Source: Mycobacterium sp. 1164966.3
GTDB lineage: Bacteria; Actinomycetota; Actinomycetes; Mycobacteriales; Mycobacteriaceae
Assembly (NCBI RefSeq): GCF_001665395.1
Contig: NZ_LZSG01000039.1
Span: 1-64,000 of the forward strand
Reading direction: 5' to 3'
DNA: 64,000 nt
The position numbers were made by a program, and so were the translations under genes. Below, piece by piece: positions 25,692 through 33,504 of the stretch (positions are counted from its first letter, which is position 1; every line of letters starts with the position of its first letter). The notes below the pieces were generated by a model that did no database searches, had not been told where the DNA came from, and saw only the letters and a program-made list of their open reading frames with translations.

Positions 25692-27440
25692 ATGCCAGGG
25701 CAGTACCGGGTGGTCGACTACATCGTCGACCGGCTCGCCGCAATTGGCGTCGACCACATTTTCGGTGTGGACGGGGCCAACATCGAGGATCTGTACGACG
25801 CGGCGCACTTTCGGACCGACATCACCGCGGTGCTGGCCAAGCATGAGTTCTCCGCCGCCACGATGGCCGACGGGTACAGCCGTGGCGGGCCGGGTTCTGG
25901 ATTCGGCGTTGTCGCGGCGACCTCGGGTGGGGGCGCGCTGAATCTGGTTGCGGGACTGGGCGAGGCGCTGGCCAGCCGGGTCCCGGTGCTGGCTTTGGTC
26001 GGCCAGGCCCCCACCGCGATGGACGGGCTGGGCAGCTTTCAGGACACCAGCGGCCACAACGGATCGCTGAATGCCGGGGCGGTGTTCTCCGCGGTCTCGG
26101 TGTCGTGTGAGCGTGTGCTCACACCAACCGGCATCTTCGCGACGCTGCCCCGGGCCATCGCGGCAGCCCGCACCGGCGGGCCGGCAGTGTTGTTGCTGCC
26201 CAAGGACATTCAGCAGGGCCGGGTCGAGATCGAGAGCCGGAACAACGGGTGTGCCATCCACGAGCCGCGACCCATCGGGAATCCGCATCCAATCGTCAAA
26301 GCGCTGCGCGGCGCCAACGGTCCGGTCACCATCATCGTGGGCGAGCAGGTGGCCCGCGACGACGCCCGCGCCGAGCTCGAGGAGCTGCGCGCGGTACTGC
26401 GGGCACGGGTGGCCACCGTCCCCGACGCCAAGGACGTCGCGGGGACACCGGGTTTGGGGTCGTCGTCCGCGCTCGGCGTAACCGGCGTCATGGGCCATCC
26501 GGGCGTGGCCGAAGCGGTGGCCGCCAGCGCCGTGTGCCTCGTGGTCGGCACGCGACTGTCGGTCACCGCGCGCACCGGCCTGGACGACGTGCTGCCGAAG
26601 TTGACCGTTTCGATCGGCTCGGCGCCGCCGTACATTTCGTGCACCCACGTGCACACCGACGACTTGCGCGGGTCGCTACGCATGATGATCCAGGCCTTGT
26701 CCGGCCGTGGACGGGCGACGGGGGTGCGGGTGCCCGACGCGGTGCGGCGCACCGAACTGGTGCCGCCCCCGTACTCCGGGCCGGGTGTGCGGTACCGCGA
26801 CGCCATGGACGTGCTTGACGGCGCGCTGCCGGAGGGGACGGATGTCGTGGTCGACGCGGGCAACACGGGCGCGGCGGCGATCCACTACCTGCCGGCGCGA
26901 CGGGGCGGCAGGTTCGCGGTCGCGCTCGGCATGGGGGGCATGGGCTATAGCTTCGGGGCCGGCATCGGGATGGCGTTCGGGCGGTCCAGCTCCGGGCGCG
27001 GCCCCGGACGCACCGTCGTAATCGCCGGTGACGGAGCGTTTTTCATGCACGGCATGGAGGTACACACCGCGGTGCAGTACCGGCTTCCGGTGACGTTCGT
27101 GTTGCTCAACAACAACGCCCACGCCATGTGCGTCACCCGCGAGCAACTGTTCTACGACGACCTGTACAGCTACAACCGATTCCGGCCCAGCCGGCTGGGT
27201 GCCGGTCTGGCCGCGATGTTCCCGGGCCTGGCCTCCATCGACGTCAGCGACCTCGACGGCTTGGCGGCCGCGATGCGCGCAGTCTCGGACATCGACGGCC
27301 CGGCAGTCGTCAGTGTCGAATGCAGTGCCGACGAAATCCCGCCCTTCGCGCCATTTCTCAATGGTTTCCAACGACATTCGGTCCAAGAAACGATTACCAC
27401 CGCTAAGGAGAACCGCACAGATGTCGCTGCCAGCGCTTGA
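25692..27440 (+). CDS. Thiamine diphosphate-dependent enzyme (acetolactate synthase-like)
   Basis: A 582-residue protein with the three-domain layout of pyruvate-decarboxylase/acetolactate-synthase enzymes. The N-terminal Pyr domain has the catalytic glutamate in LAKHEFSAATMADGYSR. The C-terminal PP domain has the cofactor motif GDGAFFMHGMEVHTAVQ ending in LLNNNAH. It is not the housekeeping IlvB and lacks a small subunit nearby; likely chemistry is 2-oxoacid decarboxylation with carboligation. The substrate is unknown. It is the first gene of a four-enzyme operon, overlapping the next by 20 bases, with a SigL-type promoter at its start. Not present between Rv0736 and Rv0737 in H37Rv. Confidence 0.84.
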   Translation: MPGQYRVVDYIVDRLAAIGVDHIFGVDGANIEDLYDAAHFRTDITAVLAKHEFSAATMADGYSRGGPGSGFGVVAATSGGGALNLVAGLGEALASRVPVLALVGQAPTAMDGLGSFQDTSGHNGSLNAGAVFSAVSVSCERVLTPTGIFATLPRAIAAARTGGPAVLLLPKDIQQGRVEIESRNNGCAIHEPRPIGNPHPIVKALRGANGPVTIIVGEQVARDDARAELEELRAVLRARVATVPDAKDVAGTPGLGSSSALGVTGVMGHPGVAEAVAASAVCLVVGTRLSVTARTGLDDVLPKLTVSIGSAPPYISCTHVHTDDLRGSLRMMIQALSGRGRATGVRVPDAVRRTELVPPPYSGPGVRYRDAMDVLDGALPEGTDVVVDAGNTGAAAIHYLPARRGGRFAVALGMGGMGYSFGAGIGMAFGRSSSGRGPGRTVVIAGDGAFFMHGMEVHTAVQYRLPVTFVLLNNNAHAMCVTREQLFYDDLYSYNRFRPSRLGAGLAAMFPGLASIDVSDLDGLAAAMRAVSDIDGPAVVSVECSADEIPPFAPFLNGFQRHSVQETITTAKENRTDVAASA

Positions 27441-28068
27441 CGATATCCCCACACCCATCGACGGTGTGGTCCGCATCGAAACCAGCCCGAGGGAAAAAGC
27501 CACCCCGATCATCATGGAGATGATGCGGTCGGTATACCCGCACGACGTTGTCTTCGGGGAGTACTGCACCGTCAACGATTACGTCGACTGTCCGCCTGAT
27601 GAGCTATACGACTACATGGCCGACACCCGCAGCCTGGAGGAGTGGACCTATAGTCTGCGCGGATTCACCACCACCGACGAACCCGGTCTGTGGCTGGCCT
27701 ACGACCGGCTCGGGTCGGAGACGAAGATCTACACCCGCACCATCGCCGACAAGCAGGCCCGCACCGTCGATTACCACTGCGCATGGGACCAGGGCAAGCA
27801 CTTGTGGATGATCTATCTGATGCGCGTCGTCGACGCCCAGGTGGTCCTCGACAAGCCGGGTTCGGTTGTGCTGTGGACCAATTGCCACCACCCCTTCTAT
27901 GACGAGAACCCGTACCCCGAGACTGCGCCGGCGCAACGCCCGGTGTGGGTCGGCGATTTCTGGGACATGTTCGGCGCCGGCCATCTGCTGGAACTGAAGA
28001 ATCTCAAGGCGATCGCCGAGTACCGCCACCGCAACGGGCTGCCGGTGACCCCCGAGTGGATGAGCTGA
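27421..28068 (+). CDS. SRPBCC/START-like protein, putative cyclase or ligand-binding protein
   Basis: A 215-residue protein. The segment VNDYVDCPPDELYDYMADTRSLEEWTYSLRGF has the pattern of the first strand and helices of SRPBCC (START/polyketide-cyclase-like) proteins, in which PPDELYDYMADTRNLPEW-type sequences are common. The C-terminal part is rich in aromatic residues (WTNCHHPFYDENPYP, VWVGDFWDMFGAGHLLELK). Position between the ThDP enzyme and the KAS III-like synthase suggests it binds or cyclises a pathway intermediate. No catalytic motif can be named. ATG start 20 bases inside the preceding gene, with site AAGGAGAA upstream. Confidence 0.62.
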   Translation: MSLPALDDIPTPIDGVVRIETSPREKATPIIMEMMRSVYPHDVVFGEYCTVNDYVDCPPDELYDYMADTRSLEEWTYSLRGFTTTDEPGLWLAYDRLGSETKIYTRTIADKQARTVDYHCAWDQGKHLWMIYLMRVVDAQVVLDKPGSVVLWTNCHHPFYDENPYPETAPAQRPVWVGDFWDMFGAGHLLELKNLKAIAEYRHRNGLPVTPEWMS

Positions 28069-28076
28069 GGAACGAT

Positions 28077-29090
28077 ATGAGCAACGTCAGTCTGATCGAC
28101 GTTTCCACCTACCTGCCCGGCGAACCGATCGGCGCGGAGTACTACGCACAATTCGCCGAAACCGACGACCTGCGTGACAATCTCATGTTCCGCGCGCCAA
28201 AGTTTCGCCATCACGTCGCGCCGGACGAGACCGCGATCGACATGGTAGAACGAGCGGCACAGGGTTTGATCGACCGGCACGGCCACGATTTCATCGAGAG
28301 CGTCGACGTGCTGATCACCCACACCCAGGTACCCGACATGGCCTTCTATGGCGAAGGCGGCGGCATCGCCCATCGGTTGGGGTTGCGACCCTCGTGGGTT
28401 CTGGATTTGAACAACGGCGGATGCGCGGCATTCGTGTTGGCGCTCAACGTGGCTCGCAAACTGCTGTCGTCGGGAGAAGGGCGTACCGCGCTGATCGCCA
28501 TCGCCCAGAACGCGGCCGGGCAGTTCTTCGATCAGCCCACGATCCGCCGCAAGGCGCAGTCTGCGGTGCCGGGCGACGCGGCCGCGGTCGGCCTAGTCAC
28601 GCTGTCCGACCAGTCGCCCATTCTGGCTGCCGAATGCCGTACCTATGGCGAGTACGCCGGTGAGATGACGCTCTCTTACGAACCGCCGCGCAAGTGGTGG
28701 GCGGCCGGACCCGGTGAGGGCAGCATCGGGTTCACGGAAAGCAAGATCACCAAGGTGCTGGCCCGCGGCAACCGGCAGGTCCCTGAGGTGGCACTGGCAG
28801 TGTGCGACCGAATCGGAGTGGCTCCCAAAGACGTCGATCTGCTGGTGACCAACCAGCCCAACCGGGTGTTCTTGCGCAATTGGCGCGAAGCGCTCGAGCT
28901 GCCCAAGGAACGTCATCGGGACACCTTCGACCAGTGCGGCAACCTTTTCGGCGCCGGCATTCCGGTCAACCTGGACCGCGCGATATCCGAAGGGCAGGTC
29001 AAGAACGGCGACCTGGTCCTGATGGCGGCCTTCGCGCACGCCGGCGACTTCGCCGGCGCTGCGGCGGTGCGCTGGGGCGGGCGCGACTGA
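28077..29090 (+). CDS. 3-oxoacyl-ACP synthase III-like (KAS III/FabH family)
   Basis: A 337-residue thiolase-fold condensing enzyme. The nucleophile is C116 in LNNGGCAAFVLALN, and the asparagine of the triad is N289 in CGNLFGAGIP. The usual HQAN motif, holding the catalytic histidine, reads NQPN (N259), so the triad is Cys-Asn-Asn. This suggests acyl transfer or a non-decarboxylating condensation rather than FabH chemistry. It lies eight bases after the SRPBCC gene and overlaps the aminotransferase by one base. The substrate is unknown, but a CoA or carrier thioester is expected. Confidence 0.83.
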   Translation: MSNVSLIDVSTYLPGEPIGAEYYAQFAETDDLRDNLMFRAPKFRHHVAPDETAIDMVERAAQGLIDRHGHDFIESVDVLITHTQVPDMAFYGEGGGIAHRLGLRPSWVLDLNNGGCAAFVLALNVARKLLSSGEGRTALIAIAQNAAGQFFDQPTIRRKAQSAVPGDAAAVGLVTLSDQSPILAAECRTYGEYAGEMTLSYEPPRKWWAAGPGEGSIGFTESKITKVLARGNRQVPEVALAVCDRIGVAPKDVDLLVTNQPNRVFLRNWREALELPKERHRDTFDQCGNLFGAGIPVNLDRAISEGQVKNGDLVLMAAFAHAGDFAGAAAVRWGGRD

Positions 29091-30145
29091 TGGCAGCCTT
29101 TGCCAGCCCGGTCACCGCGGAAGTCGGAGACGGCTTCCCCGATGCTATCGATCCATTTGCATTGTCGCTCAACGAGAATCCGTATCCGCCGCTTCCCGCG
29201 GTCCGCTCGGCACTGTATCGCTCGATCGACGCGGCCAATCGGTATCCGGAATTCCTGCCCGAGCGGTTGCGCAGCCTGATCGCCGGCCGGATCGGCCTGC
29301 CGCCGGACCAAGTGGTGCTCGGTGCGGGTGCGACCGGTGTCGTGCTGCAGGCGCTGCAGGCTTTGACCACCCCGGGCGACGCGATCGCTATGTCGTCGCC
29401 GACGTTCGACGGATATCCGATTATCGCGAAGATGGTCCGGCTGAATCCGGTGACGGTGCCGCTGGACCACTACGGTCACAACGATCTCGACGCGCTGGCC
29501 GCCGCTGCGGCCGACGCCCGCGTCGTGGTGGTGTGCCGGCCGCACAACCCCACGGGCACGCTGGACCCGACGGCCGAGATCGTCAGGTTCCTGCGGCGGA
29601 TCCCGCGCGACACCATCGTCTTGCTCGACGAGGCCTATATCGAATTCGCCGCCCCGCAGCACCGGATCGACGTATGGGGCCTGACCAGTTATTTCCCCAA
29701 CGTCGTGCTGGTGCGCACCTTTTCCAAGGCGTACGGGCTGGCCGGCCTGCGAATCGGATACGGCCTGGCATCCCCGGAGCTGGCCAGGACACTGTGGGCA
29801 CAGCAGCTGCCGTTCGGCATCGCGATCACCAGCCTGCTTGCGGTCGCGGCCTCCTACGATGCCGAAAATCAACTGCTGCAACGAATTCGGGCGATCACCG
29901 CCGAACGACGCTATCTGCGGATGCGGCTGATCGCGATGGGAATCTACACGCCCGATGCGCACGCGAACTTCGTCTACCTGCCGTCCAGCGGTGGGCGGGG
30001 GCGGCCGTGGAGCGAGGTATTCGCCGGCAGCGGCCTGCACATCCGCTGCTACGCCGACGGCGGCGCACGAATCACCGTGGGCAGCCGCGAGTCCACCCTG
30101 GCGGTCCTGGACGCGGTGGCAAAACCGGCGGCGAGCGCAAGCTGA
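29090..30145 (+). CDS. PLP-dependent aminotransferase, histidinol-phosphate aminotransferase-like
   Basis: A 351-residue fold-type I aminotransferase of the HisC-like class I/II group. The N-terminus SLNENPYPPLPAVRSAL and the segment RPHNPTGTLDP are typical; the cofactor lysine is K213 in FSKAYGLAGLRIGYG, after the aspartate in VLLDEAYIEFA. It is not likely to be the histidine-pathway HisC, given its place as the last enzyme of the ThDP/KAS operon; it would aminate the ketone made there. The ATG overlaps the previous stop (TGATG). Confidence 0.84.
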   Translation: MAAFASPVTAEVGDGFPDAIDPFALSLNENPYPPLPAVRSALYRSIDAANRYPEFLPERLRSLIAGRIGLPPDQVVLGAGATGVVLQALQALTTPGDAIAMSSPTFDGYPIIAKMVRLNPVTVPLDHYGHNDLDALAAAAADARVVVVCRPHNPTGTLDPTAEIVRFLRRIPRDTIVLLDEAYIEFAAPQHRIDVWGLTSYFPNVVLVRTFSKAYGLAGLRIGYGLASPELARTLWAQQLPFGIAITSLLAVAASYDAENQLLQRIRAITAERRYLRMRLIAMGIYTPDAHANFVYLPSSGGRGRPWSEVFAGSGLHIRCYADGGARITVGSRESTLAVLDAVAKPAASAS

Positions 30146-30215
30146 ATCCGGTGACCGGTTTCCCCCGGCGAGGGGGCGGGGGAGACCGGGCTCCGGATCT
30201 GCGGTAAGAAAAGGC

Positions 30216-30728
30216 GTGGCTGCCTCGAGCCCTCAGAAACGTGACCCGATCGCTGCGGCGCGCGCCAATTGGGAGCGAGCCGGATGGGGCGATGTCGCAG
30301 CGGGCATGGTCGCGGTGACCTCGGTGATGCGTGCGCACCAGATCTTGCTGGCCCGCGTCGAGACGGCGCTGCGCCCCTACGACCTGAGCTTCTCGCGATT
30401 CGAACTGCTCCGGCTGTTGGCCTTCAGCCGGACCGGGGCGCTGCCGATCACCAAAGCGTCGGATCGGCTGCAGGTCCACGTCACCAGCGTCACCCACGCG
30501 ATCCGGCGATTGGAGGCCGACGGGCTGGTGCAGCGGGTTCCGCACCCCACCGACGGGCGAACGACGCTGGTGCAAATCACCGACCTCGGGCGCTCGACCG
30601 TCGAAGATGCCACCGTCACACTCAACGAGCAGGTGTTCGCCGACATCGGGATGGCCGCCGACCAATCGCAGGCCCTGGTGTCGTCTATTGAAACGCTGCG
30701 GCGCAACGCAGGAGACTTCTCGGACTGA
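30216..30728 (+). CDS. MarR-family transcriptional regulator (Rv0737-like)
   Basis: A 170-residue winged-helix regulator. LSFSRFELLRLLAFSRTGALPITKASDRLQVHVTSVTHAIRRLEADGLVQRVPHPTDGRTTLVQIT is the complete MarR DNA-binding domain with its wing. The size and place agree with Rv0737, which follows rslA in H37Rv. Here the ThDP/KAS operon is inserted before it, with a 70-base gap, so it may have become that operon's regulator. GTG start. Confidence 0.83.
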   Translation: MAASSPQKRDPIAAARANWERAGWGDVAAGMVAVTSVMRAHQILLARVETALRPYDLSFSRFELLRLLAFSRTGALPITKASDRLQVHVTSVTHAIRRLEADGLVQRVPHPTDGRTTLVQITDLGRSTVEDATVTLNEQVFADIGMAADQSQALVSSIETLRRNAGDFSD

Positions 30729-30748
30729 ACCTAGAGAAAGGCAGGACA

Positions 30749-31298
30749 GTGGACCCACTAGTTGCTCACCAACGCGCTCAGGACGCGTTCGCCGCCGTCC
30801 TGGCCAACGTCAGCCCCCGACCAGTTCGGTTCTCCCACGCCATGTTCAGAGTGGACAATCCGAGATCTGATCGAGCACGTCGTTGGCGGCAACGAGCATG
30901 TCGGGCTGTGGGCGAGCAGTCCTGTCCAGCCGCCCGCGCGGCCCGACGACGTCGCTGCAGCCCACCGGACTGCGGCCGCCGCCGCTCAAGAGGTCTTCGC
31001 GGGGACGGACGCCATGACGACGACATTCAACCTGCCGTTCGGGGAGCTGCCGGGGCAACTCTTCATCGGGATCCGCACCACCGATGTGCTGACTCACGCG
31101 TGGGACCTGGCCGCTGCCAATGGGCAATCCACGGATATTGATCCCGAGTTGGCGGTCGAGCAACTCGGGATCGCGCGGGCGGTGGTGGGGCCTCAGTTCC
31201 GCGGGCCGGGCAAGCCGTTCGGTGACGAGCAGCTGTGTTCATCCGAGCGTTCGCCGGCCGATCAACTGGCCGCTTTCCTGGGCCGAAAGGTGCAGTGA
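30749..31298 (+). pseudogene. Rv0738-like DinB/mycothiol-type protein, frameshifted
   Basis: The N-terminus VDPLVAHQRAQDAFAAVLANVS begins at GTG 30749 in one frame. The rest (PDQFGSPTPCSEWTIRDLIEHVVGG onward to LAAFLGRKVQ) is in another frame. The two join at a run of five C (30814-30818); removing one C restores a continuous protein of about 182 residues resembling Rv0738, a TIGR03086/DinB-like metal-binding protein with GGNEHV and RTTDVLTHAWDLA motifs. It is either a true frameshift mutation or a homopolymer error. The body of the gene is otherwise intact, which favours error or very recent loss. Confidence 0.72.
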
Positions 31299-31426
31299 GG
31301 CACGCCTTTTAGGCCTCGTCACAAGCTCTTGGCGACAACCGTTGCGCATCTTTTGACTTTTGGTGTGAATCCTTGGCTTTGGTGGTGAAGCTGGGCGGAA
31401 AACTGCGCTTGATTCACGCCCTACAG

Positions 31427-32323
31427 TCACACCGAATCGCGCAGCGTCTCGATGATGGCGCTGAAGTCCTTATCGCCGTGGGAGGCGTCGGACGCGAAGA
31501 ACTCAGCATAGATCTCGGCGGCGTGGGTGCCCAGCGGCGCCCGGGACCCGGTTGAGGCCACTGCATCCATGGCCAAGCCCAGGTCCTTGTTCATCAGCGC
31601 CGTGGCGAAGCCCGGCTGGAAGTCGTTGTTGGCCGGCGATGTCGGCACCGGGCCGGGCACCGGGCAATTGGTATGCACCGCCCAGCAATTCCCCGTCGCG
31701 CCGGTGATGACGTCGAACAGCGACTGCGCCGACAGGCCGAGCTTCTCGGCCAACACGAATGCCTCGCCGATGGCGATCTGCTGCACCGCCAGGACCATGT
31801 TGTTGCACACCTTGGCGGCCTGACCGGCGCCCGCCGCACCGCAGTGAATGATCTTGCCGGCCATGGGATTCAGTACCGGGCGCGCTCGCTGCAGGGCTGC
31901 CTCGTCGCCGCCGACCATGAACGCCAACGTGCCGGCGACGGCCCCCTTGACGCCACCCGAGACCGGAGCGTCGAGCTGCGGCATGCCGTGTGAGCCGGCC
32001 AGGGCATGCACCTCGCGGGCGTCGTTGACCGAGATCGTCGAACTGTCGATGAACAATGCGCCGTCTCGGGCGGCGGGCAGGATCTCGGCGTAACAGCGTT
32101 TCACCACGTCGCCGTTGGGCAGCATCGTGATGACCACGTCGGCGCCGGCCACCGCGGCAGTGGCGCTGTCGAACACCGTGGCGCCGTTGCCTGCGGCGGC
32201 TGACCTCGCGGTGGGGACCGGGTCGAAGCCACGCACAGCATGGCCCGCCGCGACCAGGTTGGCCGACATCGGCGCGCCCATATGACCCAACCCCAAGAAG
32301 GCGATGGTGAGATGCTCCGTCAT
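31427..32323 (-). CDS. mmsB: 3-hydroxyisobutyrate dehydrogenase
   Basis: A 298-residue NAD-dependent beta-hydroxyacid dehydrogenase of valine catabolism, matching Rv0751c. The N-terminus has FLGLGHMGAPMSANLVAAGH, the substrate loop is LDAPVSGGVKGAVAGTLAFMVGG, and the catalytic lysine is in GAAGAGQAAKVCNNM. It oxidises 3-hydroxyisobutyrate to methylmalonate semialdehyde. It lies 10 bases after fadE9 in a three-gene operon with mmsA. The 128 bases between it and the convergent Rv0738-like gene show no clear terminator. Confidence 0.92.
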   Translation of the reverse strand: MTEHLTIAFLGLGHMGAPMSANLVAAGHAVRGFDPVPTARSAAAGNGATVFDSATAAVAGADVVITMLPNGDVVKRCYAEILPAARDGALFIDSSTISVNDAREVHALAGSHGMPQLDAPVSGGVKGAVAGTLAFMVGGDEAALQRARPVLNPMAGKIIHCGAAGAGQAAKVCNNMVLAVQQIAIGEAFVLAEKLGLSAQSLFDVITGATGNCWAVHTNCPVPGPVPTSPANNDFQPGFATALMNKDLGLAMDAVASTGSRAPLGTHAAEIYAEFFASDASHGDKDFSAIIETLRDSV

Positions 32324-32333
32324 GGTTCCCTTT

Positions 32334-33500
32334 CTAAGGGATCGCACGGAAGCGCGCGGCTTCGGCCCTGCCGATGACTACCCGCATGATTTCGTTGGCC
32401 CCTTCCAGAATCCGATGCACCCGCAAGTCGCGGACGATCTTTTCCAGACCATACTCGCGCAGATAGCCGTAGCCGCCGTGCAGCTGCAGCGCCTTGTCGG
32501 CGACCTCGAAGCAGGTGTCGGTGACGTAGCGCTTCGCCATCGCGCACAGCTCGACCTTGTCGGGATCGTCGGCGTCGAGCGCACTTGCCGCCCGCCACAA
32601 CAGCATTCGTGACGTCTCCAGTCCGGTGGCCATGTCGGCCAGGCTGAACCGGATGGTGGGCTCGTCCAGCAGGGAGCCGCCGAAGGCCTGCCGGTCGCGA
32701 ACGTAGGCGCCCGCCTTGTCGAAGGCGGCCTGTGCGCCGCCGAGTGAGCACGCCGCGATGTTGAGCCGACCGCCGTTCAGCCCGTTCATCGCGATGCCGA
32801 AGCCCGTACCCGCACCGTCCGCGCCACCCAGCATCGCCTCGGCCGGGACCCGCACCCCGTCCAGGATCACCTGCGCGGTGGGCTGTGCATGCCAGCCCAT
32901 CTTCTCTTCGGGCGCGCCGAAACTCAGTCCGGGAGTGCCCTTTTCGATGACGAACGTGGATATGCCGCGCGGACCCTCACCTCCGGTTCTCGCCATCACC
33001 ACGTACACGTCCGAAGCTCCGGCACCGGAGATGAACTGCTTGACACCGTCGAGCACATAGTCTGAACCCTGTTTGACCGCACGCGTGCTCAACGCACCGG
33101 CGTCCGACCCGGCGCCGGGTTCGGTCAGACAGTAGCTGGCGATGATGTCCATCGACGCCAGCCGCGGGATCCACAGCTTGCGTTGTTCCTCGGTGCCGTA
33201 GCTGTCGATCATCCATGCGCACATGTTGTGGATGGACAGGAAGGCCGCGGTGACGGGGTCGGCGATCGCCAACTGCTCGAAGATGCGTACCCCGTCCAGT
33301 CGGCGCAGGCCGCTGCCGCCCACGTCATCGCGGCAGTAGATCGCAGCCATCCCGAGTTCGGCGGCTTCGCGCAGCACGTCGGTCGGAAAGTGTTCGGTGC
33401 CATCCCATTCCAGGGCGTGCGGGGCGATGCGCTTGGCGGCGAACGCGGCCGCGGTCTCGGTGATCACCCGTTCGTCGTCGTTGAGGGTTTGAAACAACAT
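32334..33500 (-). CDS. fadE9: Acyl-CoA dehydrogenase FadE9, probable isobutyryl-CoA dehydrogenase
   Basis: A 388-residue flavin acyl-CoA dehydrogenase corresponding to Rv0752c. FAD and substrate motifs are YCLTEPGAGSDAGAL and QLHGGYGYLREYGLEKIVRDLRV, with the catalytic glutamate in RILEGANEIMRVV. Context between mmsB and mmsA indicates the isobutyryl-CoA step of valine breakdown. It starts four bases after the mmsA stop. Confidence 0.9.
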   Translation of the reverse strand: MLFQTLNDDERVITETAAAFAAKRIAPHALEWDGTEHFPTDVLREAAELGMAAIYCRDDVGGSGLRRLDGVRIFEQLAIADPVTAAFLSIHNMCAWMIDSYGTEEQRKLWIPRLASMDIIASYCLTEPGAGSDAGALSTRAVKQGSDYVLDGVKQFISGAGASDVYVVMARTGGEGPRGISTFVIEKGTPGLSFGAPEEKMGWHAQPTAQVILDGVRVPAEAMLGGADGAGTGFGIAMNGLNGGRLNIAACSLGGAQAAFDKAGAYVRDRQAFGGSLLDEPTIRFSLADMATGLETSRMLLWRAASALDADDPDKVELCAMAKRYVTDTCFEVADKALQLHGGYGYLREYGLEKIVRDLRVHRILEGANEIMRVVIGRAEAARFRAIP

Positions 33501-33504
33501 GGCG

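Noticed and set aside
30726..30753. TGAACC before the Rv0738-like gene, a possible SigL -35 box.
   Set aside because: Sixteen bases downstream is AGTGGA, not CGTGTC; it overlaps the end of the MarR gene.
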